Assembly (NCBI RefSeq): GCF_010729665.1
Contig: NZ_AP022610.1
Span: 2,170,001 to 2,234,000, forward strand
DNA length: 64,000 nucleotides
Origin: Mycolicibacterium madagascariense
GTDB taxonomy: Bacteria; Actinomycetota; Actinomycetes; Mycobacteriales; Mycobacteriaceae
Reading direction: 5' to 3'
A program made the translations under genes and the position numbers. The notes beneath the pieces were generated by a model. That model was not told the origin of the DNA. It searched no databases and was given only the letters and a program-made list of their open reading frames with translations. Below are positions 1 to 11,994 of this stretch, piece by piece. How positions within the stretch are numbered: position 1 is the stretch's first letter; the number at the start of each line of letters is the position of its first letter.

Positions 1-651
1 CTCGAGCTGGGCAATGGTCACCGCGCGATCACCGACGCCGGAGCCGTTCGCGACCTCGCGGGCAGCCTGGCCGAGGGCATCAGGCTGCACCGTGCGCAGG
101 TCGCCCGCCGCTTGGAGGCGACCGTCGTGGTGCAGCTCGACGAACCGTCGCTGCCCGCTGCCCTGGCTGGGCGATTGACGGGCGTGACCAGCTTCGCGCC
201 GGTGCACGCCGTGGACGAGCCGTTCGCCCAGAGCCTGCTCGACGAGTGCGTGGCCACCATCGGAGGTGAGGTCGCGCTGCATTGCTGCGCGCCGGAGCTG
301 CCGTGGCGGATGCTGGGGCGCAGCGCGCTGGCCGCCGTCTCGGTGGACACCGCCACCCTGACCGCGGCCGATCTCGACGGCATCGGCGAGTTCGTGGAGG
401 CCGGCCGCGTGGTGCAACTCGGGGTGGTTCCGGCGCAGGCGCCCGACCGCAAACCCTCATCCGAGGAGGTGGCTAAGGCCGCGGCGTCGATCACCGATCG
501 TCTTGGGTTTCCGCGCGACGTCCTGCGGGAACGCTGTGGCATCACGCCCACGTGTGGGCTCGCCGGGGCGACGGCCACCTGGGCGAGGGCGGCCGTCGAA
601 CTGGCGCAAAAGGTAGCCGATGGCATTACCGAGGACCCCAGCGCGGCGTAG
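1..651 (+). CDS. MetE/UROD-like methionine synthase family protein, 3' part
   Basis: The reading frame is open from base 1, so the N-terminus lies outside the window; 216 residues are visible. It resembles the C-terminal half of the cobalamin-independent methionine synthase-like family (Rv3015c in M. tuberculosis, next to ligA there too). A His-Cys-Cys cluster (codons 95-97) and a late Cys in TPTCGLA (codon 185) match the positions of the zinc ligands of MetE-type enzymes, and the tail PTCGLAGAT is typical. Mycobacteria also have a full-length MetE, so this shorter paralogue may not make methionine itself. The substrate is unknown. Family assignment fairly sure, activity unsure. Confidence 0.75.
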   Translation, partial: LELGNGHRAITDAGAVRDLAGSLAEGIRLHRAQVARRLEATVVVQLDEPSLPAALAGRLTGVTSFAPVHAVDEPFAQSLLDECVATIGGEVALHCCAPELPWRMLGRSALAAVSVDTATLTAADLDGIGEFVEAGRVVQLGVVPAQAPDRKPSSEEVAKAAASITDRLGFPRDVLRERCGITPTCGLAGATATWARAAVELAQKVADGITEDPSAA

Positions 652-685
652 GGTTATTGACGCACGCGATCGCTCAGGGAGGCCC

Positions 686-1648
686 GTGGCTAAGTCGATG
701 AAGGGCGTGGCGGCTGGCGCCGCGGCGGTGTTCGCCATCTCGATGGCGAGCGGACCCGGCATCGCCGTCAGCTCGGCCGACCACGGGAGAGCCACGCCAG
801 GTCCCGCCGCGGGCACCGAGGGCGGACTCGGCGCGCACGGTGGTCTGAGCCACCTGGGCCGCCACGACTCTCGCGACGGCGATCGACACGACCGCAGAAG
901 GGGCGACCGGGCCGATCGGGACCGGGGTGTCGGCGGTCCCCACGGTCCGGACGGGGGTCGCGGCCACCGGCAGGGTTCGGGCGGGCCCGGCGGCCGGACG
1001 CAGGGTGGCGGCGGCCAGAGCACGGGAACCACCGCGGGTCGCGGCACCTCGAGCGTCTCGGCGGTCCGACCAGCCACCGCCACCGTCACGCCCGCCGCCA
1101 CCGTCACGCCCGCCGTCACGCGCCCCGCCGCCACGCGCCCGGCGACGTCTGCGGTCGCCCCGTCGTCGAACCCGACCACCGACGCCGTCGGTGTCGTACC
1201 CGCCGCCGTCGGCCCCACCGTCCTCGCGCCCGCGAGCGGCGGCGGGGTGGGGTTCGCCGGGTCGGCGATACCGAGCTTTCTGACGCCGGTCGTGACCTTC
1301 GGCGACGGACGATCACCGGCCTACCAGGCGCCGCCGCCCGCCGGCGACATCGGCGGGCCGGTGGCCGAGCCGACCATCGACCGGGCGACGACGCCCATCT
1401 ACCGTCAATTCGAACCCGTTGCGCCACAGCCGATTCCGGCGCCAGCGCCCGCGGCGACCATGACGGCCGTCCCGTGGCCGCTGGCCGATACCCCGGTGCC
1501 GTCGATGTGGCGACGCGTGCAGCCGGGCTGGCCCGCGGGCGCACTCTTCGGCATCGCCGGGCTGCTGCTGGCGCCGATCGGCGGAATCTGGCTGGGGCAC
1601 CGCCAAGCCCGGGCGACGAAGGCGGCGTCCCAGCTCGTCGGCCGTTAG
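686..1648 (+). CDS. Pro/Ala/Thr-rich exported protein with C-terminal membrane segment
   Basis: I recognise no named family. With the GTG start at 686 the product is 320 residues; AGGGAGG lies three bases upstream, and an ATG at 698 is the alternative. The N-terminus (VAKSMKG followed by a small hydrophobic stretch) looks like a signal peptide. The middle is low complexity: Gly/Asp/Arg-rich, then Thr-Pro-Ala repeats of the TVTPA type, then Pro-rich. Near the C-terminus is a hydrophobic segment (GALFGIAGLLLAPIGGIWLG) followed by Arg/Lys, consistent with membrane anchoring. The stop overlaps the stop of the convergent acyl-CoA ligase gene. Probably a cell-envelope protein; function unknown. Confidence 0.6.
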   Translation: MAKSMKGVAAGAAAVFAISMASGPGIAVSSADHGRATPGPAAGTEGGLGAHGGLSHLGRHDSRDGDRHDRRRGDRADRDRGVGGPHGPDGGRGHRQGSGGPGGRTQGGGGQSTGTTAGRGTSSVSAVRPATATVTPAATVTPAVTRPAATRPATSAVAPSSNPTTDAVGVVPAAVGPTVLAPASGGGVGFAGSAIPSFLTPVVTFGDGRSPAYQAPPPAGDIGGPVAEPTIDRATTPIYRQFEPVAPQPIPAPAPAATMTAVPWPLADTPVPSMWRRVQPGWPAGALFGIAGLLLAPIGGIWLGHRQARATKAASQLVGR

Positions 1649-3249
1649 ACCGTGCGCAGATCCTTGCGCAGGATCTTCCCCGACGCCGACTTGGGGATCG
1701 CGTCGATGAATGCCACCTGGCGGACCTTCTTGTAGGGCGCCACGTGGCTCGCGACGAACTCCATCACCTCGGCTTCGGTCAGCTCCGCGCCAGATTGCTT
1801 GACCACGAACGCCTTTGGCACTTCCTCGCCCGACTCGGCGTCCACGACACCGATGACGGCGGCGTCGCCGATGCCGGGGTGGCTGAGGAGCACCGCCTCG
1901 AGTTCGGCGGGCGGCACCTGATAGCCCTTGTACTTGATGAGCTCCTTGAGCCGGTCGACGATGTAGACGCAGCCCGTCGAGTCGACGCGCGCCACGTCGC
2001 CGGTGTGCAGGTAACCGTCCTCGTCGATCGTCTGGCGGGTGGCCTCGTCGTTGCCGAGGTAACCGGCCATGACGTTGGGGCCCTTGAACCAGAGTTCGCC
2101 GGTCTCGCTGAGACCCGATGCGGGAGGGTCGATTTCGACTCCCTCGTCGGAGACGATCTTGCTGACGGCGTTCGGGACGGTCCAGCCGCACGAGCTCAGC
2201 GGCGCGACGGAACCGATCGCCTGCTGCCCGCCGTCGGGCGGGGTGATGTGGCTGACCGGGCTCAGCTCGCTCATGCCGTACCCCTGGACCACGTGACACT
2301 TCAGCCGTGCGGCCACGGCGTTGCCCAGTTCCTCGTCGAGCGGTGCCGCGCCGGACATGATGCTGCGCAGGCTCGACAGGTCGAAGGAGTCCACCAGCGG
2401 ATGCTTGGCGAGGGCGACGGCCACCGGCGGCGCGATGAACGCATGCGTGCAGCGATGTTCCTGGATGTTGCCGAGGAACTTCTCCAGGTCGAAGTTGGGC
2501 ATGATGACCAGCCGCGCGCGGGCGTGCAGCGCGGCGTTGAGCAGCACGGTCATGCCGTAGATGTGGAAGAACGGCAGCACCGCGAGGATGCGGTCGTCGG
2601 GCGTCATGCCCTGCAGCGGACGGATCTGCGCGACGTTGGCGGCCAGGTTGCGATGGGTGAGCATGACGCCCTTGGGGTTGCCCGTGGTGCCCGAGCTGTA
2701 GGGCAGCGCCGCCAGGTGGGTGGCGGGGTCGAACGTCACCTCCGGTGCGGGCGTGCCGGCGGCCGCCAGGTCCTCGGCGTTCGGATGTCCGTCGACGGCC
2801 GCGCCGGGTCCGTCGAGCACGACGACGCGGTCGGCGCCCAGCCCGACGGCGGCCGCCCCCTCGACGGCCTGCGGGGCCAGCGCTGCCACCGTGACCAGCA
2901 GCGTGGCGCGCGAGTCCGCGAGCTGCTTGCCGATGTCCTTGGCCGTGAAGAGCGCGTTGACGGTCGTCGCGGTCGCACCGGCCCGGAGGATTCCGTGGAA
3001 CGCGATGGCGAACGCGGAACTGTTGGGCGCCAACAGCGCAACGACGTCACCGACGCCGATGCCACGGTCGGCAAGCGCCCCGGCGAACGCGTCGATGCGG
3101 GCGATCATGTCGCCGTACGTCGTCTCCGCGCCCGTGGCCGCGTCGACCAGTGCGACGCGCTCGGCGGCGTCGGCGGCATCGGCGAAGAGGTAGTCGTAGA
3201 CGCTGGTGGTGGGAATCTGGACCTGGGGGAAGGGGCTCGCGAAACTCAT
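1645..3249 (-). CDS. Acyl-CoA / 4-coumarate-CoA ligase family (AMP-forming)
   Basis: 534-residue ANL-superfamily ligase that should activate a carboxylic acid with ATP and CoA through an acyl-adenylate. The phosphate-binding loop YSSGTTGNPKG is at about residues 184-194, a YGMSE motif follows, then TGDVARVD, and the C-terminal catalytic lysine is in PKSASGKILRKDL near residue 527. Overall it is closest to 4-coumarate-CoA ligase-like plant/actinobacterial enzymes rather than very-long-chain FadDs. It starts with ATG, divergent from ligA across about 120 bases. M. tuberculosis lacks a ligase at this position, so it is an addition relative to that genome. Substrate not predictable. Confidence 0.85.
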   Translation of the reverse strand: MSFASPFPQVQIPTTSVYDYLFADAADAAERVALVDAATGAETTYGDMIARIDAFAGALADRGIGVGDVVALLAPNSSAFAIAFHGILRAGATATTVNALFTAKDIGKQLADSRATLLVTVAALAPQAVEGAAAVGLGADRVVVLDGPGAAVDGHPNAEDLAAAGTPAPEVTFDPATHLAALPYSSGTTGNPKGVMLTHRNLAANVAQIRPLQGMTPDDRILAVLPFFHIYGMTVLLNAALHARARLVIMPNFDLEKFLGNIQEHRCTHAFIAPPVAVALAKHPLVDSFDLSSLRSIMSGAAPLDEELGNAVAARLKCHVVQGYGMSELSPVSHITPPDGGQQAIGSVAPLSSCGWTVPNAVSKIVSDEGVEIDPPASGLSETGELWFKGPNVMAGYLGNDEATRQTIDEDGYLHTGDVARVDSTGCVYIVDRLKELIKYKGYQVPPAELEAVLLSHPGIGDAAVIGVVDAESGEEVPKAFVVKQSGAELTEAEVMEFVASHVAPYKKVRQVAFIDAIPKSASGKILRKDLRTV

Positions 3250-3288
3250 CGTGCCCTGATCGAACCACGTCGGCCCGGCGGTGGGTAA

Positions 3289-6176
<2,888 letters not shown>

Positions 6177-6242
6177 TGTTTCACGCGTGGCGGGCGCGTT
6201 GCGAGTCGGAAAGCCCGGCGCAGCGCGGATCCCCGCGGTGAC

Positions 6243-6248
6243 TAGGCT
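6243..6248 (+). promoter_or_regulatory. -10 element for leaderless gatC
   Basis: TAGGCT lies 8 bases before the GTG at 6257, inside the 80-base divergent region with the ACT gene. Confidence 0.55.
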
Positions 6249-6256
6249 TGGCGGTC

Positions 6257-6556
6257 GTGTCGCAGATCTCGCAGGACGACGTCGCCCACCTGGCGCGTCT
6301 GGCCCGGCTCACCCTGTCCGACGACGAGCTGAAGAGCTTCGCCGGCCAACTGGATGCCATCCTGGCGCACGTCGGTGCGATCCAGGCGGTCGACGTTACC
6401 GGCGTCGAAGCCACCGACAACCCGTTGAAGAGCGTCAACGTCACCCGGCCCGACGTGGTCGCGCCGTGCCTGACGCAGGACGAGGCGCTGGCCGCCGCGC
6501 CCAAGGCCGTCGACGGCCGCTTCGGTGTGCCCCGCATCCTGGGGGAGTCGCAGTGA
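6257..6556 (+). CDS. gatC: Asp/Glu-tRNA amidotransferase subunit C
   Basis: Small subunit of GatCAB, which converts misacylated Glu-tRNA(Gln) (and Asp-tRNA(Asn)) to Gln-tRNA(Gln). 99 residues from GTG 6257 ([18 protein letters not shown]), matching the family length; an upstream TTG at 6248 would place the -10 hexamer in the coding region and is rejected. The helical N-terminus, the [14 protein letters not shown] segment and the C-terminal [13 protein letters not shown] are characteristic. The stop overlaps the gatA start by four bases (GTGA), so translation is coupled. Confidence 0.95.
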   Translation: MSQISQDDVAHLARLARLTLSDDELKSFAGQLDAILAHVGAIQAVDVTGVEATDNPLKSVNVTRPDVVAPCLTQDEALAAAPKAVDGRFGVPRILGESQ

Positions 6557-8037
6557 ACGACCTGGTCCGGCTCGACGCGGCCACCCTCGGTGCGAAGATC
6601 GCCGCGAAGGACGTCAGTTCGACCGAGGTGACGCAGGCCCATCTCGACCAGATCGCGGCCACCGACGACCGCTACCACGCGTTCCTGCACGTCGAGGCCG
6701 ACGCTGCGCTGGCCCAGGCCGGTCGCATCGATGCCGCCGTCGCTGCGGGAGAGTCGCTGCCGTCGCCGCTGGCAGGCGTCCCGCTGGCGTTGAAGGACGT
6801 GTTCACCACGGTCGACATGCCCACGACGTGCGGCTCGAAGATCCTGCAGGGCTGGCGTTCGCCCTACGACGCGACGGTGACGGCGCGGTTGCGAGCGGCC
6901 GGGCTGGCGATCCTCGGCAAGACCAACATGGACGAGTTCGCGATGGGCAGCTCGACGGAGAACTCCGCCTACGGCCCGACCCGCAACCCGTGGGACGTGG
7001 AGCGCGTACCCGGCGGCTCGGGGGGCGGCAGTGCCGCCGCGCTCGCCGCGTTCCAGGCGCCGCTGGCCATCGGCTCCGACACGGGTGGCTCCATCCGCCA
7101 GCCCGCCGCGCTGACCGCGACCGTCGGGGTCAAGCCGACCTACGGAACGGTGTCGCGGTACGGGCTCATCGCATGCGCGTCGTCGCTGGATCAGGGCGGC
7201 CCGTGCGCGCGCACGGTCCTCGACACGGCGCTGCTGCACCAGGTGATCGCCGGCCACGACCCCCGCGACTCGACGTCGGTGGAGGCGGCCGTGCCCGACG
7301 TCGTCGCCGCGGCGCGGGAGGGAGCGCGGGGCGATCTGACGGGCGTCCGCGTCGGCGTGGTCAAGCAGTTGCGCAGCGGCGAGGGCTACCAGCCGGGCGT
7401 GCTGTCGTCGTTCCACGCCGCCGTGGAGCAGTTGACCGCGCTGGGCGCCGAGGTGACCGAGGTGGACTGCCCCAACCTCGACCATTCGCTGGCGGCCTAC
7501 TACCTGATCCTGCCGTCGGAGGTGTCGAGCAACCTCGCCCGCTTCGACGCGATGCGCTACGGGCTGCGGGTCGGCGACGACGGGACGCACAGCGCCGAGG
7601 AGGTGATGGCGTTGACGCGGGCCGCCGGGTTCGGCCCAGAAGTCAAGCGCCGCATCATGATTGGCACCTATGCGCTGTCGGCGGGCTATTACGACGCCTA
7701 TTACAACCAGGCGCAGAAGGTGCGCACGCTGATCGCCAGGGACCTCGAGCGGGCCTACCAAAGCGCCGACGTGCTGATCTCGCCCGCCACCCCGACGACG
7801 GCGTTCCGGCTGGGCGAGAAGGTCGACGATCCGTTGGCGATGTACCTGTTCGACCTCTGCACACTGCCGTTGAACCTGGCGGGGCACTGCGGGATGTCGG
7901 TGCCGTCGGGGCTGTCGCAGGACGACGGATTGCCCGTCGGCCTGCAGATCATGGCCCCCGCGCTCGCCGACGACCGGCTCTATCGCGTCGGTGCGGCTTA
8001 CGAGGCGGCCCGCGGTCCGCTGCCGACCGCGCTCTGA
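6553..8037 (+). CDS. gatA: Glu-tRNA(Gln) amidotransferase subunit A
   Basis: Amidase subunit that releases ammonia from glutamine for transfer to the misacylated tRNA. 494 residues. Shows the amidase signature: catalytic lysine in ALKDVFTT, the Gly/Ser-rich [14 protein letters not shown] and the serines of [13 protein letters not shown], giving the Ser-cisSer-Lys triad. Starts at a GTG overlapping the gatC stop; pfkA follows 17 bases downstream, so gatC-gatA-pfkA are probably one transcript. Nearly identical in layout to Rv3011c. Confidence 0.96.
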   Translation: MNDLVRLDAATLGAKIAAKDVSSTEVTQAHLDQIAATDDRYHAFLHVEADAALAQAGRIDAAVAAGESLPSPLAGVPLALKDVFTTVDMPTTCGSKILQGWRSPYDATVTARLRAAGLAILGKTNMDEFAMGSSTENSAYGPTRNPWDVERVPGGSGGGSAAALAAFQAPLAIGSDTGGSIRQPAALTATVGVKPTYGTVSRYGLIACASSLDQGGPCARTVLDTALLHQVIAGHDPRDSTSVEAAVPDVVAAAREGARGDLTGVRVGVVKQLRSGEGYQPGVLSSFHAAVEQLTALGAEVTEVDCPNLDHSLAAYYLILPSEVSSNLARFDAMRYGLRVGDDGTHSAEEVMALTRAAGFGPEVKRRIMIGTYALSAGYYDAYYNQAQKVRTLIARDLERAYQSADVLISPATPTTAFRLGEKVDDPLAMYLFDLCTLPLNLAGHCGMSVPSGLSQDDGLPVGLQIMAPALADDRLYRVGAAYEAARGPLPTAL

Positions 8038-8054
8038 CGGGGGAGGATACGACC

Positions 8055-9086
8055 ATGCGCATCGGAGTTCTCACCGGCGGCGGCGACTGTCCTGGACTGA
8101 ACGCGGTCATCCGCGCCGTCGTCCGGACGTGCGACGCCAGATACAAGTCCTCGGTCGTCGGATTCCTCGACGGCTGGCGAGGTCTGTTGGAGGATCGCAG
8201 GATTCAGCTCGCGAACGACGACCGCAACGACCGGTTGCTCGGCAAGGGCGGCACGATCCTCGGCACCGCCCGGGTCAACCCAGACAAGCTGCGGGCCGGG
8301 CTGGACCAGATCAAGCAGACGATGGAGGACAACGGGATCGACGTGCTGATCCCCATCGGCGGCGAGGGCACGCTGACCGCGGCGCACTGGCTGTCGGAGG
8401 AGAACGTCCCCGTCGTCGGGGTGCCGAAGACCATCGACAACGACATCGACTGCACCGACGTCACCTTCGGTCACGACACGGCGCTGCAGATCGCCAGCGA
8501 CGCGATCGACCGGCTGCACAGCACGGCCGAGTCGCACCAGCGCGTGATGCTCGTCGAGGTGATGGGACGTCACGCCGGCTGGATCGCGCTGAACGCCGGG
8601 CTCGCCTCGGGTGCGCACATGACGCTCATTCCCGAGCAGCCGTTCGACGTCGAAGAGGTCTGCCGACTGATCAAGCAGCGATTCGTCCGCGGTGATTCGC
8701 ACTTCATCTGCGTGGTGGCCGAGGGCGCCCAGCCCGCCGAGGGCAGCATGGCGCTGCGCGACGGAGGCATCGACGAGTTCGGGCACGTCAGGTTCACCGG
8801 CGTCGCCCATCAGCTCGGCGTCGAGATCGAGAAGCGCATCAAGAAGGAGGTGCGCACCACCGTGCTCGGCCACGTGCAGCGCGGGGGCACCCCGACCGCC
8901 TACGACCGCGTGCTCGCCACCCGCTTCGGGGTCAACGCCGCCGACGCCGCGCACTCCGGCGAGTACGGGATGATGGTGTCGCTGCGCGGTCAGGAGATCG
9001 GCCGCGTCCCCCTCGCCGAGGCGGTCAAGCAGTTGAAGCTGGTCCCGCAGGGCCGCTACGACGACGCGGCGGAATTCTTCGGCTGA
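8055..9086 (+). CDS. pfkA: 6-phosphofructokinase
   Basis: Phosphorylates fructose-6-phosphate in glycolysis. 343 residues from ATG 8055, preceded by GGAGG. Motifs: GGGDCPGLN at the N-terminus, [14 protein letters not shown] with the catalytic Asp, and MGRHAGWIA. At the two positions that separate ATP- from pyrophosphate-dependent enzymes it has Gly105 (ATP-type) and Lys125 (the residue usual in PPi-type), a combination known from actinobacterial ATP enzymes, so ATP is the likely donor. It sits between gatA and gatB as in M. tuberculosis. Confidence 0.94.
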   Translation: MRIGVLTGGGDCPGLNAVIRAVVRTCDARYKSSVVGFLDGWRGLLEDRRIQLANDDRNDRLLGKGGTILGTARVNPDKLRAGLDQIKQTMEDNGIDVLIPIGGEGTLTAAHWLSEENVPVVGVPKTIDNDIDCTDVTFGHDTALQIASDAIDRLHSTAESHQRVMLVEVMGRHAGWIALNAGLASGAHMTLIPEQPFDVEEVCRLIKQRFVRGDSHFICVVAEGAQPAEGSMALRDGGIDEFGHVRFTGVAHQLGVEIEKRIKKEVRTTVLGHVQRGGTPTAYDRVLATRFGVNAADAAHSGEYGMMVSLRGQEIGRVPLAEAVKQLKLVPQGRYDDAAEFFG

Positions 9087-9090
9087 CCCC

Positions 9091-9162
9091 TCCCCGCGAA
9101 CAGACGCGAAAGTGCACTTTTCGCGGCGTGTCGCAGCACCTTTGCGGCTGCTCGCGAGGGGA
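9091..9162. repeat. Nested imperfect palindrome between pfkA and gatB
   Basis: An inner near-palindrome centred on GTGCAC runs 9105-9125, with arms CGCGAAA and TTTCGCG and one bulged T. Outer arms TCCCCGCGA (9091-9099) and TCGCGAGGGGA (9152-9162) also pair with one bulge. It could act as a terminator for pfkA or as a protein site; there is no U-tract. Confidence 0.5.
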
Positions 9163-9186
9163 TCGCGGGGGGAGTGGGCGCCCAAC

Positions 9187-9192
9187 TAAGAT
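9187..9192 (+). promoter_or_regulatory. -10 element for leaderless gatB
   Basis: TAAGAT ends 6 bases before the ATG at 9199, so gatB can be transcribed apart from gatCA-pfkA. Confidence 0.55.
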
Positions 9193-9198
9193 CGAGAC

Positions 9199-10710
9199 AT
9201 GACCCTTGCCCCCGCTGAACTGCTCGACTACGACGAGGTCATCGCCCGCTACGAACCCGTGATGGGCATGGAGGTGCACGTCGAACTGTCGACGGCGACC
9301 AAGATGTTCTGCGGTTGCGCCAACGAATTCGGCGCCGAACCCAACACCCACGTCTGCCCGACGTGCCTCGGCCTGCCCGGCTCGTTGCCGGTCGTCAACG
9401 CCGCGGCCGTCGAGTCCGCGATCCGCATCGGTCTGGCCCTCAACTGCGACATCGCCCCCTGGGGACGCTTCGCCCGCAAGAACTACTTCTATCCCGACCA
9501 GCCGAAGAACTACCAGATCAGCCAGTACGACGAACCGATCGCGGTGAACGGCTACCTCGACGCCCCGCTCGACGACGGCACCACCTGGCGCGTGGAGATC
9601 GAGCGCGCGCACATGGAGGAGGACACCGGCAAGCTGACGCACCTCGGCAGCAGCACCGGTCGCATCGAGGGCGCGACGACGTCGCTGCTCGACTTCAACC
9701 GCGCGGGCGTGCCGCTGGTGGAGATCGTCACCAAGCCCATCGAGGGAGCCGGTGCGCGGGCCCCGGAGATCGCCCGCGCCTACGTCACCGCGCTGCGAGA
9801 GGTGTTGCGCGGCTTGGGCGTATCGGACGTGCGGATGGATCAGGGCTCGATGCGCTGCGACGCCAACGTGTCGCTCAAGCCCATCGGCGCACAGGAGTTC
9901 GGCACCCGCACCGAGACGAAGAACGTCAACTCGCTCAAGAGCGTCGAGGTGGCCGTGCGGTACGAGATGCGCCGCCAGGCAGCGGTTCTGGAGGCCGGCG
10001 GCGAGATCGTTCAGGAGACCCGGCACTTCCACGAGGACGGCTACACCAGTGCGGGTCGGCGCAAGGAGACCGCCGAGGACTACCGCTACTTCCCCGAGCC
10101 CGACCTGGAGCCGATAGCGCCGGACGCCGAATTGATCGAACGGCTGCGCGGCACGATCCCCGAGCTTCCGTGGTTGCAGCGCAACAGGATTCAGCAGGAC
10201 TGGGGCATCTCCGACGAGGTCATGCGAGACCTGGTCAACAACGGCGTCATCGACCTCGTCGCCGCCACGGTCGCCGCGGGCGCCCCGAGCGAGGCCGCGC
10301 GGGCATGGTGGGGAAACTTCCTGGTGCAGAAGGCCAACGAGCTCGGGGTGACGCCCGCGGAGTTGGCCATTACCCCCGGGCAGGTGGCGGCCGTGGTGCA
10401 GCTCGTCGAGGACGGCAAGCTGTCGAACAAGCTCGCCCGCGACGTGATCGAGGGCGTGCTGGCCGGTGAGGGTGAGCCCGAGCAGGTGATGACCGACCGC
10501 GGATTGGCCGTCGTGCGCGACGATTCGGTGATGCAGGCCGCGGTCGACGAGGCGCTGGCGGCCAACCCCGGTGTCGCCGACAAGATCCGCGGCGGCAAGG
10601 TGCAGGCGGCGGGTGCGATCGTCGGCGCGGTCATGAAGGCCACCCGGGGTCAGGCCGACGCGGCCCGCGTACGCGAACTGGTCCTGGCTGCCTGCGGCGT
10701 CGACGGCTAG
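9199..10710 (+). CDS. gatB: Asp/Glu-tRNA amidotransferase subunit B
   Basis: The kinase/transamidase and tRNA-binding subunit of GatCAB. 503 residues from ATG 9199. N-terminal cradle domain has the zinc-site cysteines (CGCANEFG...CPTCLG), the signature [15 protein letters not shown], and [12 protein letters not shown]; the C-terminal part is the helical YqeY-like tRNA-binding tail ending [18 protein letters not shown]. It completes the amidotransferase whose substrate-supplying GltX and cognate tRNA-Gln lie 14-16 kb downstream in the window. Confidence 0.96.
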   Translation: MTLAPAELLDYDEVIARYEPVMGMEVHVELSTATKMFCGCANEFGAEPNTHVCPTCLGLPGSLPVVNAAAVESAIRIGLALNCDIAPWGRFARKNYFYPDQPKNYQISQYDEPIAVNGYLDAPLDDGTTWRVEIERAHMEEDTGKLTHLGSSTGRIEGATTSLLDFNRAGVPLVEIVTKPIEGAGARAPEIARAYVTALREVLRGLGVSDVRMDQGSMRCDANVSLKPIGAQEFGTRTETKNVNSLKSVEVAVRYEMRRQAAVLEAGGEIVQETRHFHEDGYTSAGRRKETAEDYRYFPEPDLEPIAPDAELIERLRGTIPELPWLQRNRIQQDWGISDEVMRDLVNNGVIDLVAATVAAGAPSEAARAWWGNFLVQKANELGVTPAELAITPGQVAAVVQLVEDGKLSNKLARDVIEGVLAGEGEPEQVMTDRGLAVVRDDSVMQAAVDEALAANPGVADKIRGGKVQAAGAIVGAVMKATRGQADAARVRELVLAACGVDG

Positions 10711-10718
10711 CGCCGCCC

Positions 10719-10739
10719 GCGCCGGGGGAGTTCCGGCGC
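10719..10739. terminator. Hairpin between convergent gatB and lppZ
   Basis: Perfect 7-bp stem GCGCCGG/CCGGCGC with a 7-base loop, in the short gap between two convergent stops. No U-tract, as is common for mycobacterial terminators. Confidence 0.5.
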
Positions 10740-10746
10740 GCGCGCG

Positions 10747-11868
10747 TCAGGTGTTCTCGGCGTTGCTTCTCGGGAATCCGCCGCCCTGCGGGAACAGCGG
10801 GAACACGACGTCGTCGAACTTGTCGGCGTCGCCGGAGGTCTTGTTGACCGTGCCGCCCCAGACGTTGCCGTCGGGGGACAGCTGCAGCGCCCAGGCGTGA
10901 CCGTGCGTGTCCTGGCGAATGACCTCGGGGTTGCCGGTGACGGCGCCGGTGTCGGGCGCCAGGCGGACGGCGACCGTCTGCTTCGTGGTGACCATGTTGA
11001 CCAGGACCGTGCCGTCGGTCACCACGCAGCCCGCGATGCCCGGTTTGTCGGGCCACGTCCACACCGTCGAGACGACCGAGTCCTTCGTGATGCGTTGCAG
11101 GCGGTCACCGTTCGGTGTCCGATCGGTCACGTATTGGGAACCATCTGCGTCGTCGCGGCACAGGCCGCCCGCGGACCCGATGCCGCTCAGCGCCGTCGTC
11201 GGCGGGGCCTGGTTGACGGTGGTGGGCTGCTCGATCCTGATGAGCTTGCCGGCCAGCGAACCCGGATCGGCCGCCTGCGCGGGGTCACCGGCGTCTCCGG
11301 TGAGCACCTCGAGCGTCGTCGGACTGGTGAACATGAGCGCACCCATGTTCCCCGTCGCGCCCTTCGGGATGCCCGTCAGGATCGGCTTCGGCACGTCGCC
11401 GTCGGCGATCCGGATGACGCGGTTGTCGCTCGGCGTGCTGATGTAGGCGTACATCAGCCGGTCCTGCTCGTAGGTCGGGGACAGCACGATGTCCATGAGC
11501 CCACCGTCCCCGGACGGATCGACCGGTATGACGACCTTGACCTTGGGTTCGGCGTTGGTGGCGATCTCCTTGACGGCGCCGGTGAGCCGCTCGGCGACGA
11601 GCGCGGACTTGCTGTCGGGGCCCATGATCAGACCGCTGGTGCTCTCCAGGCAGCCCTGCATCACGCCCTTGGCGGCGCACACCTTCGGGAACGGCTGGGC
11701 GGGCAGCGGGGGCGGCGGGGGCGGTTCGCTGCTCGGCGGCGGACCGGCCTGGGGTTCGGTCGTGAACGGCTGGGCCACATCGTCGTTGAAGCGGGCGCAC
11801 CCCGATACCCCCAGCAACGCTGCGCACAGCAGCACCAGCACACCCCGCATCGGCCGGCGCAGACTCAT
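10747..11868 (-). CDS. lppZ: Lipoprotein LppZ, glucose/sorbosone dehydrogenase-like
   Basis: 373 residues from ATG 11868. The N-terminus MSLRRPM, a hydrophobic stretch and the lipobox LGVSGC (Cys about residue 24) predict an exported lipid-anchored protein. A Pro-rich linker follows (SSEPPPPPPLP), then a beta-propeller-like domain of the glucose/sorbosone dehydrogenase family. Rv3006 is the positional match. No PQQ-binding or catalytic residues can be assigned with confidence, so it may be a binding propeller rather than an enzyme. Divergent from the DoxX gene with 126 bases between starts. Confidence 0.88.
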   Translation of the reverse strand: MSLRRPMRGVLVLLCAALLGVSGCARFNDDVAQPFTTEPQAGPPPSSEPPPPPPLPAQPFPKVCAAKGVMQGCLESTSGLIMGPDSKSALVAERLTGAVKEIATNAEPKVKVVIPVDPSGDGGLMDIVLSPTYEQDRLMYAYISTPSDNRVIRIADGDVPKPILTGIPKGATGNMGALMFTSPTTLEVLTGDAGDPAQAADPGSLAGKLIRIEQPTTVNQAPPTTALSGIGSAGGLCRDDADGSQYVTDRTPNGDRLQRITKDSVVSTVWTWPDKPGIAGCVVTDGTVLVNMVTTKQTVAVRLAPDTGAVTGNPEVIRQDTHGHAWALQLSPDGNVWGGTVNKTSGDADKFDDVVFPLFPQGGGFPRSNAENT

Positions 11869-11875
11869 GCCCGCC

Positions 11876-11881
11876 AGATTA
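11876..11881 (-). promoter_or_regulatory. -10 element for leaderless lppZ
   Basis: On the minus strand TAATCT ends 7 bases before the ATG at 11868. Confidence 0.5.
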
Positions 11882-11982
11882 CGGATCGCGGGGCGGTGCG
11901 CGCCACGACGGTCGGCGCGCGCCGCGCAGAACACAGCGGTGACAGGACCGCGCCAATCCACGATTCGCAGGTAATCAGCATT

Positions 11983-11988
11983 TACGCT
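11983..11988 (+). promoter_or_regulatory. -10 element for leaderless doxX
   Basis: TACGCT ends 6 bases before the GTG at 11995. Confidence 0.55.
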
Positions 11989-11994
11989 GGCAAC

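Noticed and set aside
620..685. Upstream start (620) for the Pro-rich exported protein
   Set aside because: It would overlap the MetE-like gene and put an Arg-rich stretch before the signal peptide; GTG 686 has a ribosome binding site.
6187..6552. N-terminal extension of GatA through gatC
   Set aside because: Shadow of gatC in another frame; the GTGA overlap at 6553 is the proper start.
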